Below, piece by piece: positions 6,075 through 13,170 of a stretch of 30,492 nucleotides of DNA. The DNA is from a virus: IMG/VR virus record IMGVR_UViG_3300030329_004996, positions 1-30,492 of that record. The stretch is one strand, 5' to 3'. Position 1 is the first letter of the stretch. Every line of letters starts with the position of its first letter. The position numbers were made by a program, and so were the translations under genes. The notes under the pieces were generated by a model. It made no database searches and was not told where the DNA came from. It was given only the letters and a program-made list of their open reading frames with translations.

Positions 6075-6476
6075 TTACCTATATGTCAGAACGACCTTGT
6101 TGATCGTTATCGTACCAGTGTCAGTTTTGAGATAAAAATACAGCATTTCCTGCTCAATTACAACATCAATATCAAAGCGCCAGACTGATGTGCCGGCTGT
6201 TGTTGATGTAAGACCAAAAGAAATAATGCTTTCTGTGTCTGTAACCAGAGCCAGATCTCCGTCTGGCTCTTTGCATAGTCGCATGGTTGCGGCTGTCGGA
6301 TCCCCTCCGGTTTTCGTCATATATACCCAAAGTGTTTTGAGCTCACCAAAGAATCTTCCCTGTAGGTAGAAAGGGATCGAAAGAGCAACCCCTTTAGAGG
6401 GGTCAAAAGATGAGCTGACCCCTGCTATATTTGGTGTTGCTGTCGCCGACTGGATCTTTGTGGCTTGCGTGGACAT
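6075..6476 (-). CDS. Tail-appendage accessory protein
   Basis: A 133-aa protein; the frame is open to 6551, but ATG 6476 (MSTQATKIQ) is preferred because the segment upstream reads through a strong hairpin and Arg/Gly-rich sequence unlike a protein start. It is beta-rich (SIPFYLQGRFFGELKTLWVYM, ISFGLTSTTAGTSVWRFDIDV, MLYFYLKTDTGTITINKVVLTYR) with few charged helices, like phage fibre or baseplate head domains. It ends one base before the 89-aa tip gene, so they are cotranscribed. An appendage role is inferred from fold impression and operon; the family was not recognised. Confidence 0.65.
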   Translation of the reverse strand: MSTQATKIQSATATPNIAGVSSSFDPSKGVALSIPFYLQGRFFGELKTLWVYMTKTGGDPTAATMRLCKEPDGDLALVTDTESIISFGLTSTTAGTSVWRFDIDVVIEQEMLYFYLKTDTGTITINKVVLTYR

Positions 6477-6494
6477 AACACCCCAATCAGATAG

Positions 6495-6520
6495 GCGGCC
6501 GGGCCAAGAGGCCCGACCGC
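6495..6520 (-). promoter_or_regulatory. GC-rich leader hairpin upstream of the appendage operon
   Basis: The arms 6495-6505 and 6510-6520 pair over 11 bp with a 4-base loop and one imperfect position (a wobble on the reverse-strand RNA). It lies about 20 bases upstream of the chosen start, in the 5' leader. It may stabilise the mRNA or regulate initiation. No U-run follows. Confidence 0.55.
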
Positions 6521-6553
6521 GCAACCCCACGAAGAAAATGAATATCTTCAAGG

Positions 6554-6580
6554 GTATATTATATCAATATCAAAATATCC
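6554..6580 (-). promoter_or_regulatory. AT-rich promoter-like island of the appendage operon
   Basis: On the reverse strand it reads GATATTTTGATATTGATATAATA; TATAAT is present as a candidate -10. It lies in the 45-base gap between the exonuclease gene and the appendage operon, upstream of the 6495-6520 hairpin. Confidence 0.55.
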
Positions 6581-6596
6581 GCAATTAATCAGCAGA

Positions 6597-7199
6597 TTAT
6601 AGCAAGATCTTGATCTCATGCGGAAGAGGTCCCGGACCGTGCAAACCTAGCCACTGATGAACAAGAAAACGAGCATAGGGGTCGAAAGGATTCAAGATCT
6701 TGCAAATCTCATAGCAAGCATAAGCATCAGAATATGCGCTGTGTGGTCTATGGTTTACAAGGCCCAGAAAATCACAAACTGACTGAAGAGTAAAACTTTG
6801 TAGCCCGTATTGACTGAGTAAGGAAACAGAAAGATCTCTAGTGCAAATCCGCCGAAAGGGTACAGACTGGATCTGCTCAGAGTTCAGAATTGAGCAAAGA
6901 AATTGTCTGTCAAACCAGATGTTGTGCCCAACCAAAAGACCCGGCTCATCAAAGAAGGAGGCTATCAAATATGCGGCCTCTTCCTGAGTATTCGCATCTC
7001 TCCATTTTGATTTGCTATACCCGTTGACCTGTAGCGCTTTCGGATCTATCTCTTTGCTTTCGTCTGGTTTGATCTTGATGTCTATCTCTTTTGCGATCAG
7101 CCCTTCGCAAACCTTGATCCCACCAAACTCTATGATGCTGTTTCGCCTGTAATCCAGGCCCGTCGTCTCTGTATCGATAAAATAATAGCAAGAGGTCAT
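6597..7199 (-). CDS. DnaQ-like DEDDh 3'-5' exonuclease
   Basis: A 200-aa RNase H-fold exonuclease with all four acidic residues and the His of the DEDDh class: DTETTG at 9-14 (Asp9, Glu11), GHNIWFDRQF at 91-100 (Asp97) and HSAYSDA at 153-159 (His153, Asp158). Such enzymes remove 3' nucleotides from DNA or RNA; many phages use stand-alone copies for nucleotide recycling or repair. There is no polymerase domain. AAGGAT about 9 bases upstream of ATG 7199 is the ribosome site. It is transcribed leftward from the divergent region holding the 64-bp palindrome. Confidence 0.92.
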   Translation of the reverse strand: MTSCYYFIDTETTGLDYRRNSIIEFGGIKVCEGLIAKEIDIKIKPDESKEIDPKALQVNGYSKSKWRDANTQEEAAYLIASFFDEPGLLVGHNIWFDRQFLCSILNSEQIQSVPFRRICTRDLSVSLLSQYGLQSFTLQSVCDFLGLVNHRPHSAYSDAYACYEICKILNPFDPYARFLVHQWLGLHGPGPLPHEIKILL

Positions 7200-7214
7200 T
7201 TGTAAAAGATCCTT

Positions 7215-7278
7215 GTAAAAGAGAGGGATTCAAGTTACTATAAGCATGCTTATAGTAACTTGAATCCCTCTCTTTTAC
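7215..7278. repeat. Perfect 64-bp palindrome in the divergent intergenic region
   Basis: Bases 7215-7246 are the exact reverse complement of 7247-7278, with no unpaired centre (GCATGC in the middle). It occupies most of the 112-base gap between the leftward exonuclease gene and the rightward 7312 gene. By symmetry each strand carries TATAGT (7251-7256; reverse at 7237-7242), one base off the TATAAT consensus, 16 bases from a weak TTCAAG -35. Both promoters overlap. A regulatory switch, cruciform or replication origin are the candidate roles. Confidence 0.95.
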
Positions 7279-7311
7279 TAGGCTTAACCCCAAAATCAGG
7301 AAATTATATTT

Positions 7312-8370
7312 ATGAGAATATCTGAATATCTATATAAATATCAAGAAAAAGATATATCTTTGACAAAAGGACAGACAAGAATTGTCCGGTTGTGCTGTGA
7401 GTGGAACATCAAAGTCAGTGATCCAGTTGCTGATCTTCAGCGTGTTATTGATGCCTGTCCCGGATCCAACCTTGATCCATATTATGAATCTGTTCATATT
7501 TTCGCATGGTTCCTGAAGCTGAAAGCCGAGAACAGAGATCGGAACATCTGGCGATATCAGCCCAACAGCAGGTTTGACTTCTCTCATGCTCTCCTGTCTT
7601 GGTGGAGAAATACAAAGAGAGCCGAAGGAATGGAGCTTGCTAGCAAGAATCCACATTTCAAGCAGGCTCTGTCTTGGTTCAAATCACAGGAAGCCAAAGA
7701 CAAGAAATCAGAGCAAAAGCCCGATCTATGGTCGGAAGTCAGAAAATACCCTGATAGCCAAATATTTGCTGAAATGTCAGCAAGACGAGCAGAGTACACA
7801 GGACCAGACCTGTCTGATCGGTTCAACCTCCTTTTGGAGGCGATCGGCTATAGAAAGCTGTCTTGGTTAGAGAGCCTGGATCGGCTGATTACATTTTGGG
7901 ACCTCGGAAGAATACCGAAAGACCTGGCTGCGTTCATCAAAATAGAAAGCGATAGCCTAGAAACACCGATCCGTATTCTTCAGCAAGGTGGAACACTTGA
8001 ACGATATATGCGGCTGTCTCTTACTGGGCATGAGAATCAAGCCACAAAAGAACAAATACAGCCAGAGACAAAAGAAGACAAACCAGAAGCAAAAGAAGAA
8101 TTTGATGCTTCTGGTCTTCAGAAAGTACGAATAAAGATGCCAAATACAAGAATACCTTTCGTTGGGTGGATCCTCTCAAAAGATCAGGCTTCTTCATTGG
8201 TCCGTTTGTCTGCTCCTTTACAAAATGGTGAGAATATGGTAACTATACCTAACGAAAGGATAACTCTCATCGAGACAAAGAAGAAGGCGGCAAAGCCTTC
8301 TCCAAAACTCCAGGCTCATCTGGATAGGATCATTTATGAGCATCAACAAAGACAAAGATCTACCGCCTAA
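7312..8370 (+). CDS. Unknown protein, first gene of the rightward operon
   Basis: A 352-aa protein of unrecognised family. ATG 7312 is preceded by AGGA with a spacing of about 10. The first 240 residues look largely alpha-helical, with many Trp/Tyr and basic residues (HALLSWWRNTKRAEGM, NPHFKQALSWFKSQEAK). A Lys/Glu-rich linker at about 240-265 leads to a beta-rich C-terminus (about 270-330) that could be a small barrel, then a basic tail. No Walker, metal-binding or polymerase motif was found. Being first in the operon, next to the palindrome, it is a possible replication initiator or DNA-binding protein; this is inference only. Confidence 0.8.
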   Translation: MRISEYLYKYQEKDISLTKGQTRIVRLCCEWNIKVSDPVADLQRVIDACPGSNLDPYYESVHIFAWFLKLKAENRDRNIWRYQPNSRFDFSHALLSWWRNTKRAEGMELASKNPHFKQALSWFKSQEAKDKKSEQKPDLWSEVRKYPDSQIFAEMSARRAEYTGPDLSDRFNLLLEAIGYRKLSWLESLDRLITFWDLGRIPKDLAAFIKIESDSLETPIRILQQGGTLERYMRLSLTGHENQATKEQIQPETKEDKPEAKEEFDASGLQKVRIKMPNTRIPFVGWILSKDQASSLVRLSAPLQNGENMVTIPNERITLIETKKKAAKPSPKLQAHLDRIIYEHQQRQRSTA

Positions 8371-8575
8371 CATGACACAATATGGAAACCGTGTCAGAAT
8401 GATGGTTTCCGTCGATGCCCAACTAGCTCAGCGCCTGGCCTTGTTTCTGTCGAAACGGCCGGGCGTTTCCACTTCCAGAGCAATCGTCTCTTTGATTGAT
8501 TACGGACTGAGGATCGAAGAAGCCAGAATCCAGAACATAGGACCCGACTTGGCTTTGCCTAGGGTGAAAAAGTGA
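8336..8575 (+). CDS. Ribbon-helix-helix-like DNA-binding protein
   Basis: A 79-aa protein starting at ATG 8336 (AGGAT at 8326-8330) and overlapping the upstream gene by 35 bases; ATG 8372 is a weaker alternative with no visible ribosome site. Residues about 20-60 fit an RHH pattern: a strand (RVRMMVSVD), a helix (AQLAQRLALFLSKRPG) and, after a turn, a second helix (STSRAIVSLIDYGLRIEEARI). Arg and Lys residues lie on the strand. It joins the small-terminase gene by a GTGA overlap. A regulator or accessory DNA-binding role is inferred. Confidence 0.6.
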   Translation: MSINKDKDLPPNMTQYGNRVRMMVSVDAQLAQRLALFLSKRPGVSTSRAIVSLIDYGLRIEEARIQNIGPDLALPRVKK

Positions 8576-9015
8576 ACAAGACCGGAAGAAAGGGCATGCT
8601 CACGCCTGAACGATCAAAGATGATTTGCGATGCAATCAGTCTTGGAAGCACTTACAAAATAGCGGCCGGATACGCTGGTATCACAGAAAGAACCCTATAT
8701 CTTTGGCTGGCTAAAGGTGAGCGAGGAGAAGAAAACTACATTCAGTTTTTTCAGGACGTGAAGAAGGCCGAATCAAAAGGCGCTATTCAGCATCTCGGCA
8801 AGATCGTACAAGCCGCGCAAGATGGGACCTGGCAAGCTTCAGCCTGGATACTGGAGAGGAGGCACGGATATTTTAGAAACCCGGAAGTTATCCCTGTTTC
8901 GATACAGATTGATGCTGAACAGGTTTCAGTGAGCGCCTTGATCGAAGAACTGAAAACGCCGGTTGAATCACTGAAAGCGATCGACGGTCCTATTATTGAT
9001 GTGGGGGAAGAATGA
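8572..9015 (+). CDS. Terminase small subunit-like HTH protein
   Basis: A 147-aa protein with GTG start 8572 (AGGGTGA upstream). Residues about 10-48 form an N-terminal HTH, with TYKIAAGYAGITERTLYLWL as the recognition part. Then comes a helical region with the small-terminase pattern YIQFFQDVKKAES...A...LGKIVQAA..GTWQASAWILERR. Small terminases recognise the packaging site and stimulate TerL. The tail is short and acidic. The gene lies 4.1 kb upstream of terL, with five genes (three of them methyltransferases) in between, which is unusual. It overlaps the Dam-like gene by ATGA. Confidence 0.78.
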   Translation: MNKTGRKGMLTPERSKMICDAISLGSTYKIAAGYAGITERTLYLWLAKGERGEENYIQFFQDVKKAESKGAIQHLGKIVQAAQDGTWQASAWILERRHGYFRNPEVIPVSIQIDAEQVSVSALIEELKTPVESLKAIDGPIIDVGEE

Positions 9016-9764
9016 GGTTAAAACCTTTCTTTTCATATTATGGATCTAAATGGTTGACGGCTCCACACTATCCACACCCAGCAGAGGAGACAATAGTGGA
9101 GCCTTTCTGCGGGTCTGCTTGCTATTCGCTCTTGTATCCTTGGAAGAGAGTAGAGCTTTATGATCTGGATCCTTTGATCTGTTCGGTCTGGGATTATCTG
9201 ATCAACGTCTCAGAAAGAGAAATCCTCCAGCTCCCGGACCTGCTACCAGATCAGACTACAGAGGATCTCTCTGTCTCTCAGGAAGCAAAATATCTAATTG
9301 GTTTTTGGCTTCTTAATGCTGGATCAACCCCAAGAAAAATCCGGTCTTCGTTGTGGGATGGTGGAGTTTTTTGGTCTGCTAAAATCAGAAGAAGGATAGC
9401 CAGCCAGATCCACAGGATAAGACACTGGACCATAACAAACACAGATTATCGTCTCATACCCAATAAGAGAGCCACCTGGTTTATAGATCCTCCATATCAG
9501 GAGAAAGGTATCCATTACAGACACAGCTCCAAGGCGATAGAATTCCATCATCTGGCTAAATGGTCTCAAGAAAGAACAGGGACTGTAATAGTCTGCGAGA
9601 ACGATGGAGCGGAGTGGATGGACTTCTCTCCGCTTTATCAGCTCAACGGACAGAGAGGAAAGACAACGGAGAGTGTATGGATAAAAAACAATCCACAGCA
9701 AAATCTTTTTGATAATAGAGAAAGGAACAAAACAAATGAGAGCAGCAACAGAAGCAAAAGCTGA
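9012..9764 (+). CDS. Dam-like DNA adenine methyltransferase
   Basis: A 250-aa D12-class N6-adenine methyltransferase. FSYYGSK (7-13) is the N-terminal motif, VEPFCGSACYSL (29-40) the SAM-binding motif I, ELYDLDP (48-54) follows, and WFIDPPY (156-162) is the catalytic motif IV. Dam itself recognises GATC; the specificity here cannot be read from sequence, but GATC is frequent in this genome. The recognition domain (about 60-150) is smaller than in E. coli Dam. It overlaps the small terminase by ATGA and the next gene by 29 bases. Role: self-protection, or marking DNA for replication or packaging. Confidence 0.9.
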   Translation: MRLKPFFSYYGSKWLTAPHYPHPAEETIVEPFCGSACYSLLYPWKRVELYDLDPLICSVWDYLINVSEREILQLPDLLPDQTTEDLSVSQEAKYLIGFWLLNAGSTPRKIRSSLWDGGVFWSAKIRRRIASQIHRIRHWTITNTDYRLIPNKRATWFIDPPYQEKGIHYRHSSKAIEFHHLAKWSQERTGTVIVCENDGAEWMDFSPLYQLNGQRGKTTESVWIKNNPQQNLFDNRERNKTNESSNRSKS

Positions 9765-10077
9765 AAGAGCCTATCAGATGAGAAAAAGAACAGGATGCTC
9801 ATGGGAGGTTATTGCCAGAGCTGTTGGATACTCGAGGATCGGAGCCTGGACCACGGCCAGACGGTGGGCAATGAAGCACAAGAAGAAATGGCCTCCCGCG
9901 CCTTATCTTTCAACCGGTAGGATCTGCTATGATCTTGCTTCAAATGAGAAGATGAAATGGGAAGACATAGCCGAAGAACTCGGTAAGAGTAAAAGACAGG
10001 TATTCTCTTCTGCATTTTGCCACGCACAAACGCACGGGCTTTTCTGGCCAAGATTAGGTAGGTTTTCAGAATATTAA
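9736..10077 (+). CDS. Tandem helix-turn-helix protein
   Basis: A 113-aa protein. ATG 9736 is preferred over TTG 9709 because AAGGAA (9722-9727) fits as ribosome site. Two similar HTH units are visible: WEVIARAVGYSRIGAWTTA (about 25-43) and WEDIAEELGKSKRQVFSSA (about 74-92), each preceded by a short helix and followed by a WP or FWP. This points to an internal duplication that can contact two half-sites. No catalytic domain is present. Between the Dam-like enzyme and the ParB-methyltransferase, it may be a regulator of the operon or a packaging accessory. Confidence 0.65.
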   Translation: MRAATEAKAERAYQMRKRTGCSWEVIARAVGYSRIGAWTTARRWAMKHKKKWPPAPYLSTGRICYDLASNEKMKWEDIAEELGKSKRQVFSSAFCHAQTHGLFWPRLGRFSEY

Positions 10078-10094
10078 TATCAAATATCAATATA
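10071..10094 (+). promoter_or_regulatory. AT-rich ATATTAATATC island
   Basis: ATATTAATATCAAATATCAA TATAA lies in the 28-base gap before ATG 10106, next to AAGAGG as ribosome site. It is almost the same as the island at 12157-12192. Confidence 0.45.
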
Positions 10095-10105
10095 AAGAGG
10101 CAGAT

Positions 10106-10462
10106 ATGAAACTAGCGATTGAGAAAGACATCTATATACAGCTGACTGATGGAGTAGATCAAAGAGTGCTAATCTTTGCTTCCGAAATCACAGCTATCAC
10201 AGAATACAACCATGATGAAGATCCCGGGAGCACTTTGATCTATCTGTCTGGGTGCTATAGGCCGATCGTCGTGACTGAGAAATTTGATGAAGTCTGTAAA
10301 ATGATTGGCATCAAACCAGAGCAACCAAAAGAGCAGCAGAAAGAACCGCCTGATAATCTGATTAGCCTCTTCTCTGATATGGACAAACGACAGCTTAGCG
10401 CTATGAGCATTATGATTAAGAATGCTCTAACAAAATCAAGGCTGCACGATGATCCAGAATGA
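10106..10462 (+). CDS. Small protein, beta-rich N-terminus, unknown
   Basis: A 118-aa protein with AAGAGG as ribosome site. Residues about 1-60 appear to be a beta sheet (IYIQLTDG, QRVLIFASEITAITEY, STLIYLSGCYRPIVV) of the short FlbD-like / phage accessory type; then comes a Pro/Gln/Glu-rich linker and a C-terminal helix (DMDKRQLSAMSIMIKNAL). No catalytic signature. It precedes and overlaps by 14 bases the large methyltransferase gene, so it is probably cotranslated with it. Family not recognised with confidence. Confidence 0.65.
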   Translation: MKLAIEKDIYIQLTDGVDQRVLIFASEITAITEYNHDEDPGSTLIYLSGCYRPIVVTEKFDEVCKMIGIKPEQPKEQQKEPPDNLISLFSDMDKRQLSAMSIMIKNALTKSRLHDDPE

Positions 10463-12164
10463 ACAAGCGGCCGCAATTTACATGGATATTGATAGCCTTG
10501 TTCCTTGGGGTGATAATCCCCGGGACAATGATCAGGCTGTGGATGCTGTAGCCGATAGCATCAAGCGCTTCGGTTTCGGCTCTCCGATCGTAGCGCGAAA
10601 AGACGACCTAATGATCATCAAAGGCCACACCAGAAGAAAAGCAGCGATCAAGCTTGGCCTGTCAAAAGTTCCGGTTCGTCTTCTGGATATAGATTTGGTT
10701 GATGCTCAGCTCTTAGCACTTGCCGATAATAAGATCGGAGAAATAGCCGATTGGAATGATGATAAGCTTTCAGAGATCATTCACAACCTGAAAGAAGAAG
10801 AGGTTGATATATCCGGGCTTGGCTTCTCCGATGAAGAGATCGAAAGGCTGTCAGAGCTTGTTCCTGATCCTGACTGGAAAGAGTTTGATGAAGCAATCGG
10901 AGAAGGCGAACACGAAAACCAGAACCAGCACGATCAGATCCCGGATGAAGTGGAAGCCATCACTAAGCCAGGTGAGCGGGTAGACATCGGGAGACATGTT
11001 CTTCATTGTGGGGATTGTATCGAAGTGCTAAAGTCTATGCCTTCTGATTCTGTTGATGCTGTTGTTTGTGATCCACCCTATGGGATCGGCTTCATGTCTA
11101 AAGACTGGGACTGCTCTGTTCCTTCTGATGAATGGGCTACTGAATGTCTCAGGGTATTGAAACCGGGCGGGCATCTGATAGCCTTTGCGGCTACTCGGAC
11201 AATTCACCGGCTGATGATAGCTGTTGAGGATTCAGGCTTTGAGATCAGAGATATGATTTCTTGGTGCTACTTCTCAGGATTTCCGAAAAGTCTGGACGTA
11301 TCAAAAGCGATTGATAAGCATTTTGGGGTTGATAGGAAAGTGATAGGCTCAAAAAAAGGAAAGGGTGGACAAGACTTAAACGACATCATTGGAAATAAAG
11401 ATGTCGTCAGAGAAAGGGAAGAAGGCAAAGGCGGCGTGGGTGCTTATGGCATTGGAGCCAAGCAGACTCAAATTGATATACCAATTACAGCCCCAGCCAC
11501 CGAAGAAGCTAAGAAATGGTCTGGATGGGGAACAGCCTTAAAGCCAGCAGTTGAACCCGCAGTTCTCGCCCGCAAACCTCTATCAGAAAAGACTGTTGCA
11601 GAGAATGTTCTGAAGTGGGGAACTGGAGGACTTAACATTGATCGGTCAAGGTTCGGATATGGTGATCCTTGTTGGGTTGGTCCACATGGTGAGGTTGTGA
11701 ATATGGTAGGACAGAGAAGAGGAACGATCGGACACAAACTATCAGAGCAAAACATAATTAATAATACTCCACCGTCTGAACTTGGCCGATGGCCTGCTAA
11801 CCTCTTCCAATGTCCAAAAGCATCAAGATCCGAAAGGGAAGAAGGCTGTGAAGATCTGCCATCAATATCAGGAGCCGAAGCCACCGATCGAAAACCAGAC
11901 ACAGCCGGTCTGAACAATCCAAGGGCCGGAGCAGGAAGAACAGCTTCAGAGGTTCGGAACATTCACCCAACAGTCAAGCCGGTAAAGCTTATGCGATGGT
12001 TGATCGGTCTTGTCACTCCTGAAGACGGGATCGTCCTTGATACATTTGCGGGATCAGGAACTACCCTTGTCGCTGCTCAACTGGAAGAAGTGAAATCCAT
12101 CGGCATAGAAAGAGAACCGGGCTACTGTGACATCATCAGAGCAAGATTACAGTTCCATATATGA
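10449..12164 (+). CDS. ParB-domain/DNA methyltransferase fusion
   Basis: A 571-aa two-domain protein. Residues about 10-120 are a ParB-N/sulfiredoxin-like nuclease-type domain (LVPWGDNPRDN..., DDLMIIKGHTRRKAAIKLGL, LLALADNKIGEIADW). From about 180 comes a DNA N6-adenine or N4-cytosine methyltransferase: GDCIEVLKSM, VDAVVCDPPYGIGF (catalytic DPPY at 208-211) and, after a long insertion holding target recognition (about 215-515), the SAM motif FAGSGTT (533-539). Motif IV before motif I is the beta-class order. The ParB-plus-methyltransferase arrangement is known in phage and mobile-element modification genes. No partner restriction enzyme is nearby. Confidence 0.92.
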   Translation: MIQNEQAAAIYMDIDSLVPWGDNPRDNDQAVDAVADSIKRFGFGSPIVARKDDLMIIKGHTRRKAAIKLGLSKVPVRLLDIDLVDAQLLALADNKIGEIADWNDDKLSEIIHNLKEEEVDISGLGFSDEEIERLSELVPDPDWKEFDEAIGEGEHENQNQHDQIPDEVEAITKPGERVDIGRHVLHCGDCIEVLKSMPSDSVDAVVCDPPYGIGFMSKDWDCSVPSDEWATECLRVLKPGGHLIAFAATRTIHRLMIAVEDSGFEIRDMISWCYFSGFPKSLDVSKAIDKHFGVDRKVIGSKKGKGGQDLNDIIGNKDVVREREEGKGGVGAYGIGAKQTQIDIPITAPATEEAKKWSGWGTALKPAVEPAVLARKPLSEKTVAENVLKWGTGGLNIDRSRFGYGDPCWVGPHGEVVNMVGQRRGTIGHKLSEQNIINNTPPSELGRWPANLFQCPKASRSEREEGCEDLPSISGAEATDRKPDTAGLNNPRAGAGRTASEVRNIHPTVKPVKLMRWLIGLVTPEDGIVLDTFAGSGTTLVAAQLEEVKSIGIEREPGYCDIIRARLQFHI

Positions 12165-12192
12165 TATTAATATCAATATGAATATGAAAATA
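12157..12192 (+). promoter_or_regulatory. AT-rich ATATTAATATC island at the C5 methyltransferase start
   Basis: GATATTAATATCAATATG and AATATGAAAATATC repeat the island theme. It overlaps the end of the previous gene and the start of the C5 methyltransferase. Confidence 0.4.
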
Positions 12193-13170
12193 TCAAAACC
12201 CTTAACCGTTGTATCCTGCTTTGCTGGTATGGGTGGATCATCACAAGGCTACAAAGAAGCAGGTTGCAAAGTCCTTGCAATGGTTGAATGGGAAGACCAT
12301 GCCTGTCAGGTCTATAGGCTGAATCACCCAGATACAGAGATCATTCAGGCCGATATTGAAAAGCTGTCTGGATCTGAAATCCTCAGAAGGACAGGACTAA
12401 AGAAAGGAGAACTGGACATTCTGGACGGTTCTCCACCTTGTCAAGGCTTCTCTATGGTTGGAAGAAGACAGCTTGATGATCCAAGAAATAGCCTGTTTCG
12501 GTCATTCCTAAGAATAGCTGATGAGATTGATCCTAAGAATATAGTTATCGAAAATGTGGCCGGTATGATCAGGGGAAAGATGAAACCAGTTGCGGCTGAA
12601 ATAATCCGAGCACTAAAAGACAGGGGCTATCAGGTCACAGCCGGATTGATTAAAGCTATGTATTTCGGGGTTCCACAGCAAAGGCCGCGCGTCTTCTTCC
12701 TTGCTTCTAAGAACAGAAAGCCGGTATTACCTCAGCCTACTCACAGGTTCCCTGTTTCAGCCGGTAAAGCCTTAGAAGGAGTCAGAGATATATCAGGGAT
12801 CTCTGTTCCTGATATTACAGGAGAATGGAGAAGGGAATTTGTTAATAATGCCTTTCCTGGGGAAGATGGTAGGCAATACAACAGAAGAAAAATAACACGT
12901 CGCAGCCCTAATTATGGGTTTGGTTGGATAGTTAGTTCTTCAAAAGATCCAGTTTGGACTTTAATTAAAGTCCAGTGTATCTTTCATTGGGAAAAAAGAC
13001 ACTTCAACATAACCGAAGCCCTGATCCTTACAGGCTTTCCTGCTGACTACAAAATGACAGGAACATATGGTCAGTGTTGGCAAAGAATAGGAAACTCAGT
13101 AGCTCCACCAATGACCAGGGCAATAGCCCGATCTCTGATGAAGACCTATGAACAGATCTCAACTGATTAA
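12184..13170 (+). CDS. C5-cytosine DNA methyltransferase
   Basis: About 328 aa from ATG 12184 (ATG 12178 and GTG 12127 are in frame upstream; none has a clear ribosome site). Motif I CFAGMGG (12-18), motif IV GSPPCQGFS with catalytic Cys86, motif VI ENV (123-125), motif VIII QQRPRVFF (165-172) and motif X GNSVAPPM (303-310) are all present in the canonical order. Between VIII and X, the variable target-recognition domain is less like its neighbours in base use (GATC is sparse around 12840-12980) and contains a 20-bp palindrome. The site is unknown. It overlaps terL by 23 bases. Confidence 0.93.
   Translation: MKISKPLTVVSCFAGMGGSSQGYKEAGCKVLAMVEWEDHACQVYRLNHPDTEIIQADIEKLSGSEILRRTGLKKGELDILDGSPPCQGFSMVGRRQLDDPRNSLFRSFLRIADEIDPKNIVIENVAGMIRGKMKPVAAEIIRALKDRGYQVTAGLIKAMYFGVPQQRPRVFFLASKNRKPVLPQPTHRFPVSAGKALEGVRDISGISVPDITGEWRREFVNNAFPGEDGRQYNRRKITRRSPNYGFGWIVSSSKDPVWTLIKVQCIFHWEKRHFNITEALILTGFPADYKMTGTYGQCWQRIGNSVAPPMTRAIARSLMKTYEQISTD
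12955..12974. repeat. 20-bp perfect palindrome inside the C5 methyltransferase gene
   Basis: TGGACTTTAATTAAAGTCCA is its own reverse complement. It lies in the target-recognition region of the gene. Confidence 0.9.

Noticed and set aside
7215-7278. Hairpin telomere (protelomerase) site
   Set aside because: The palindrome has a suitable length, but no protelomerase-like gene is present and the contig closes as a circle elsewhere.
7215-7278. Bidirectional rho-independent terminator
   Set aside because: The palindrome lies upstream of both flanking genes, which diverge, so it is not where transcripts end.
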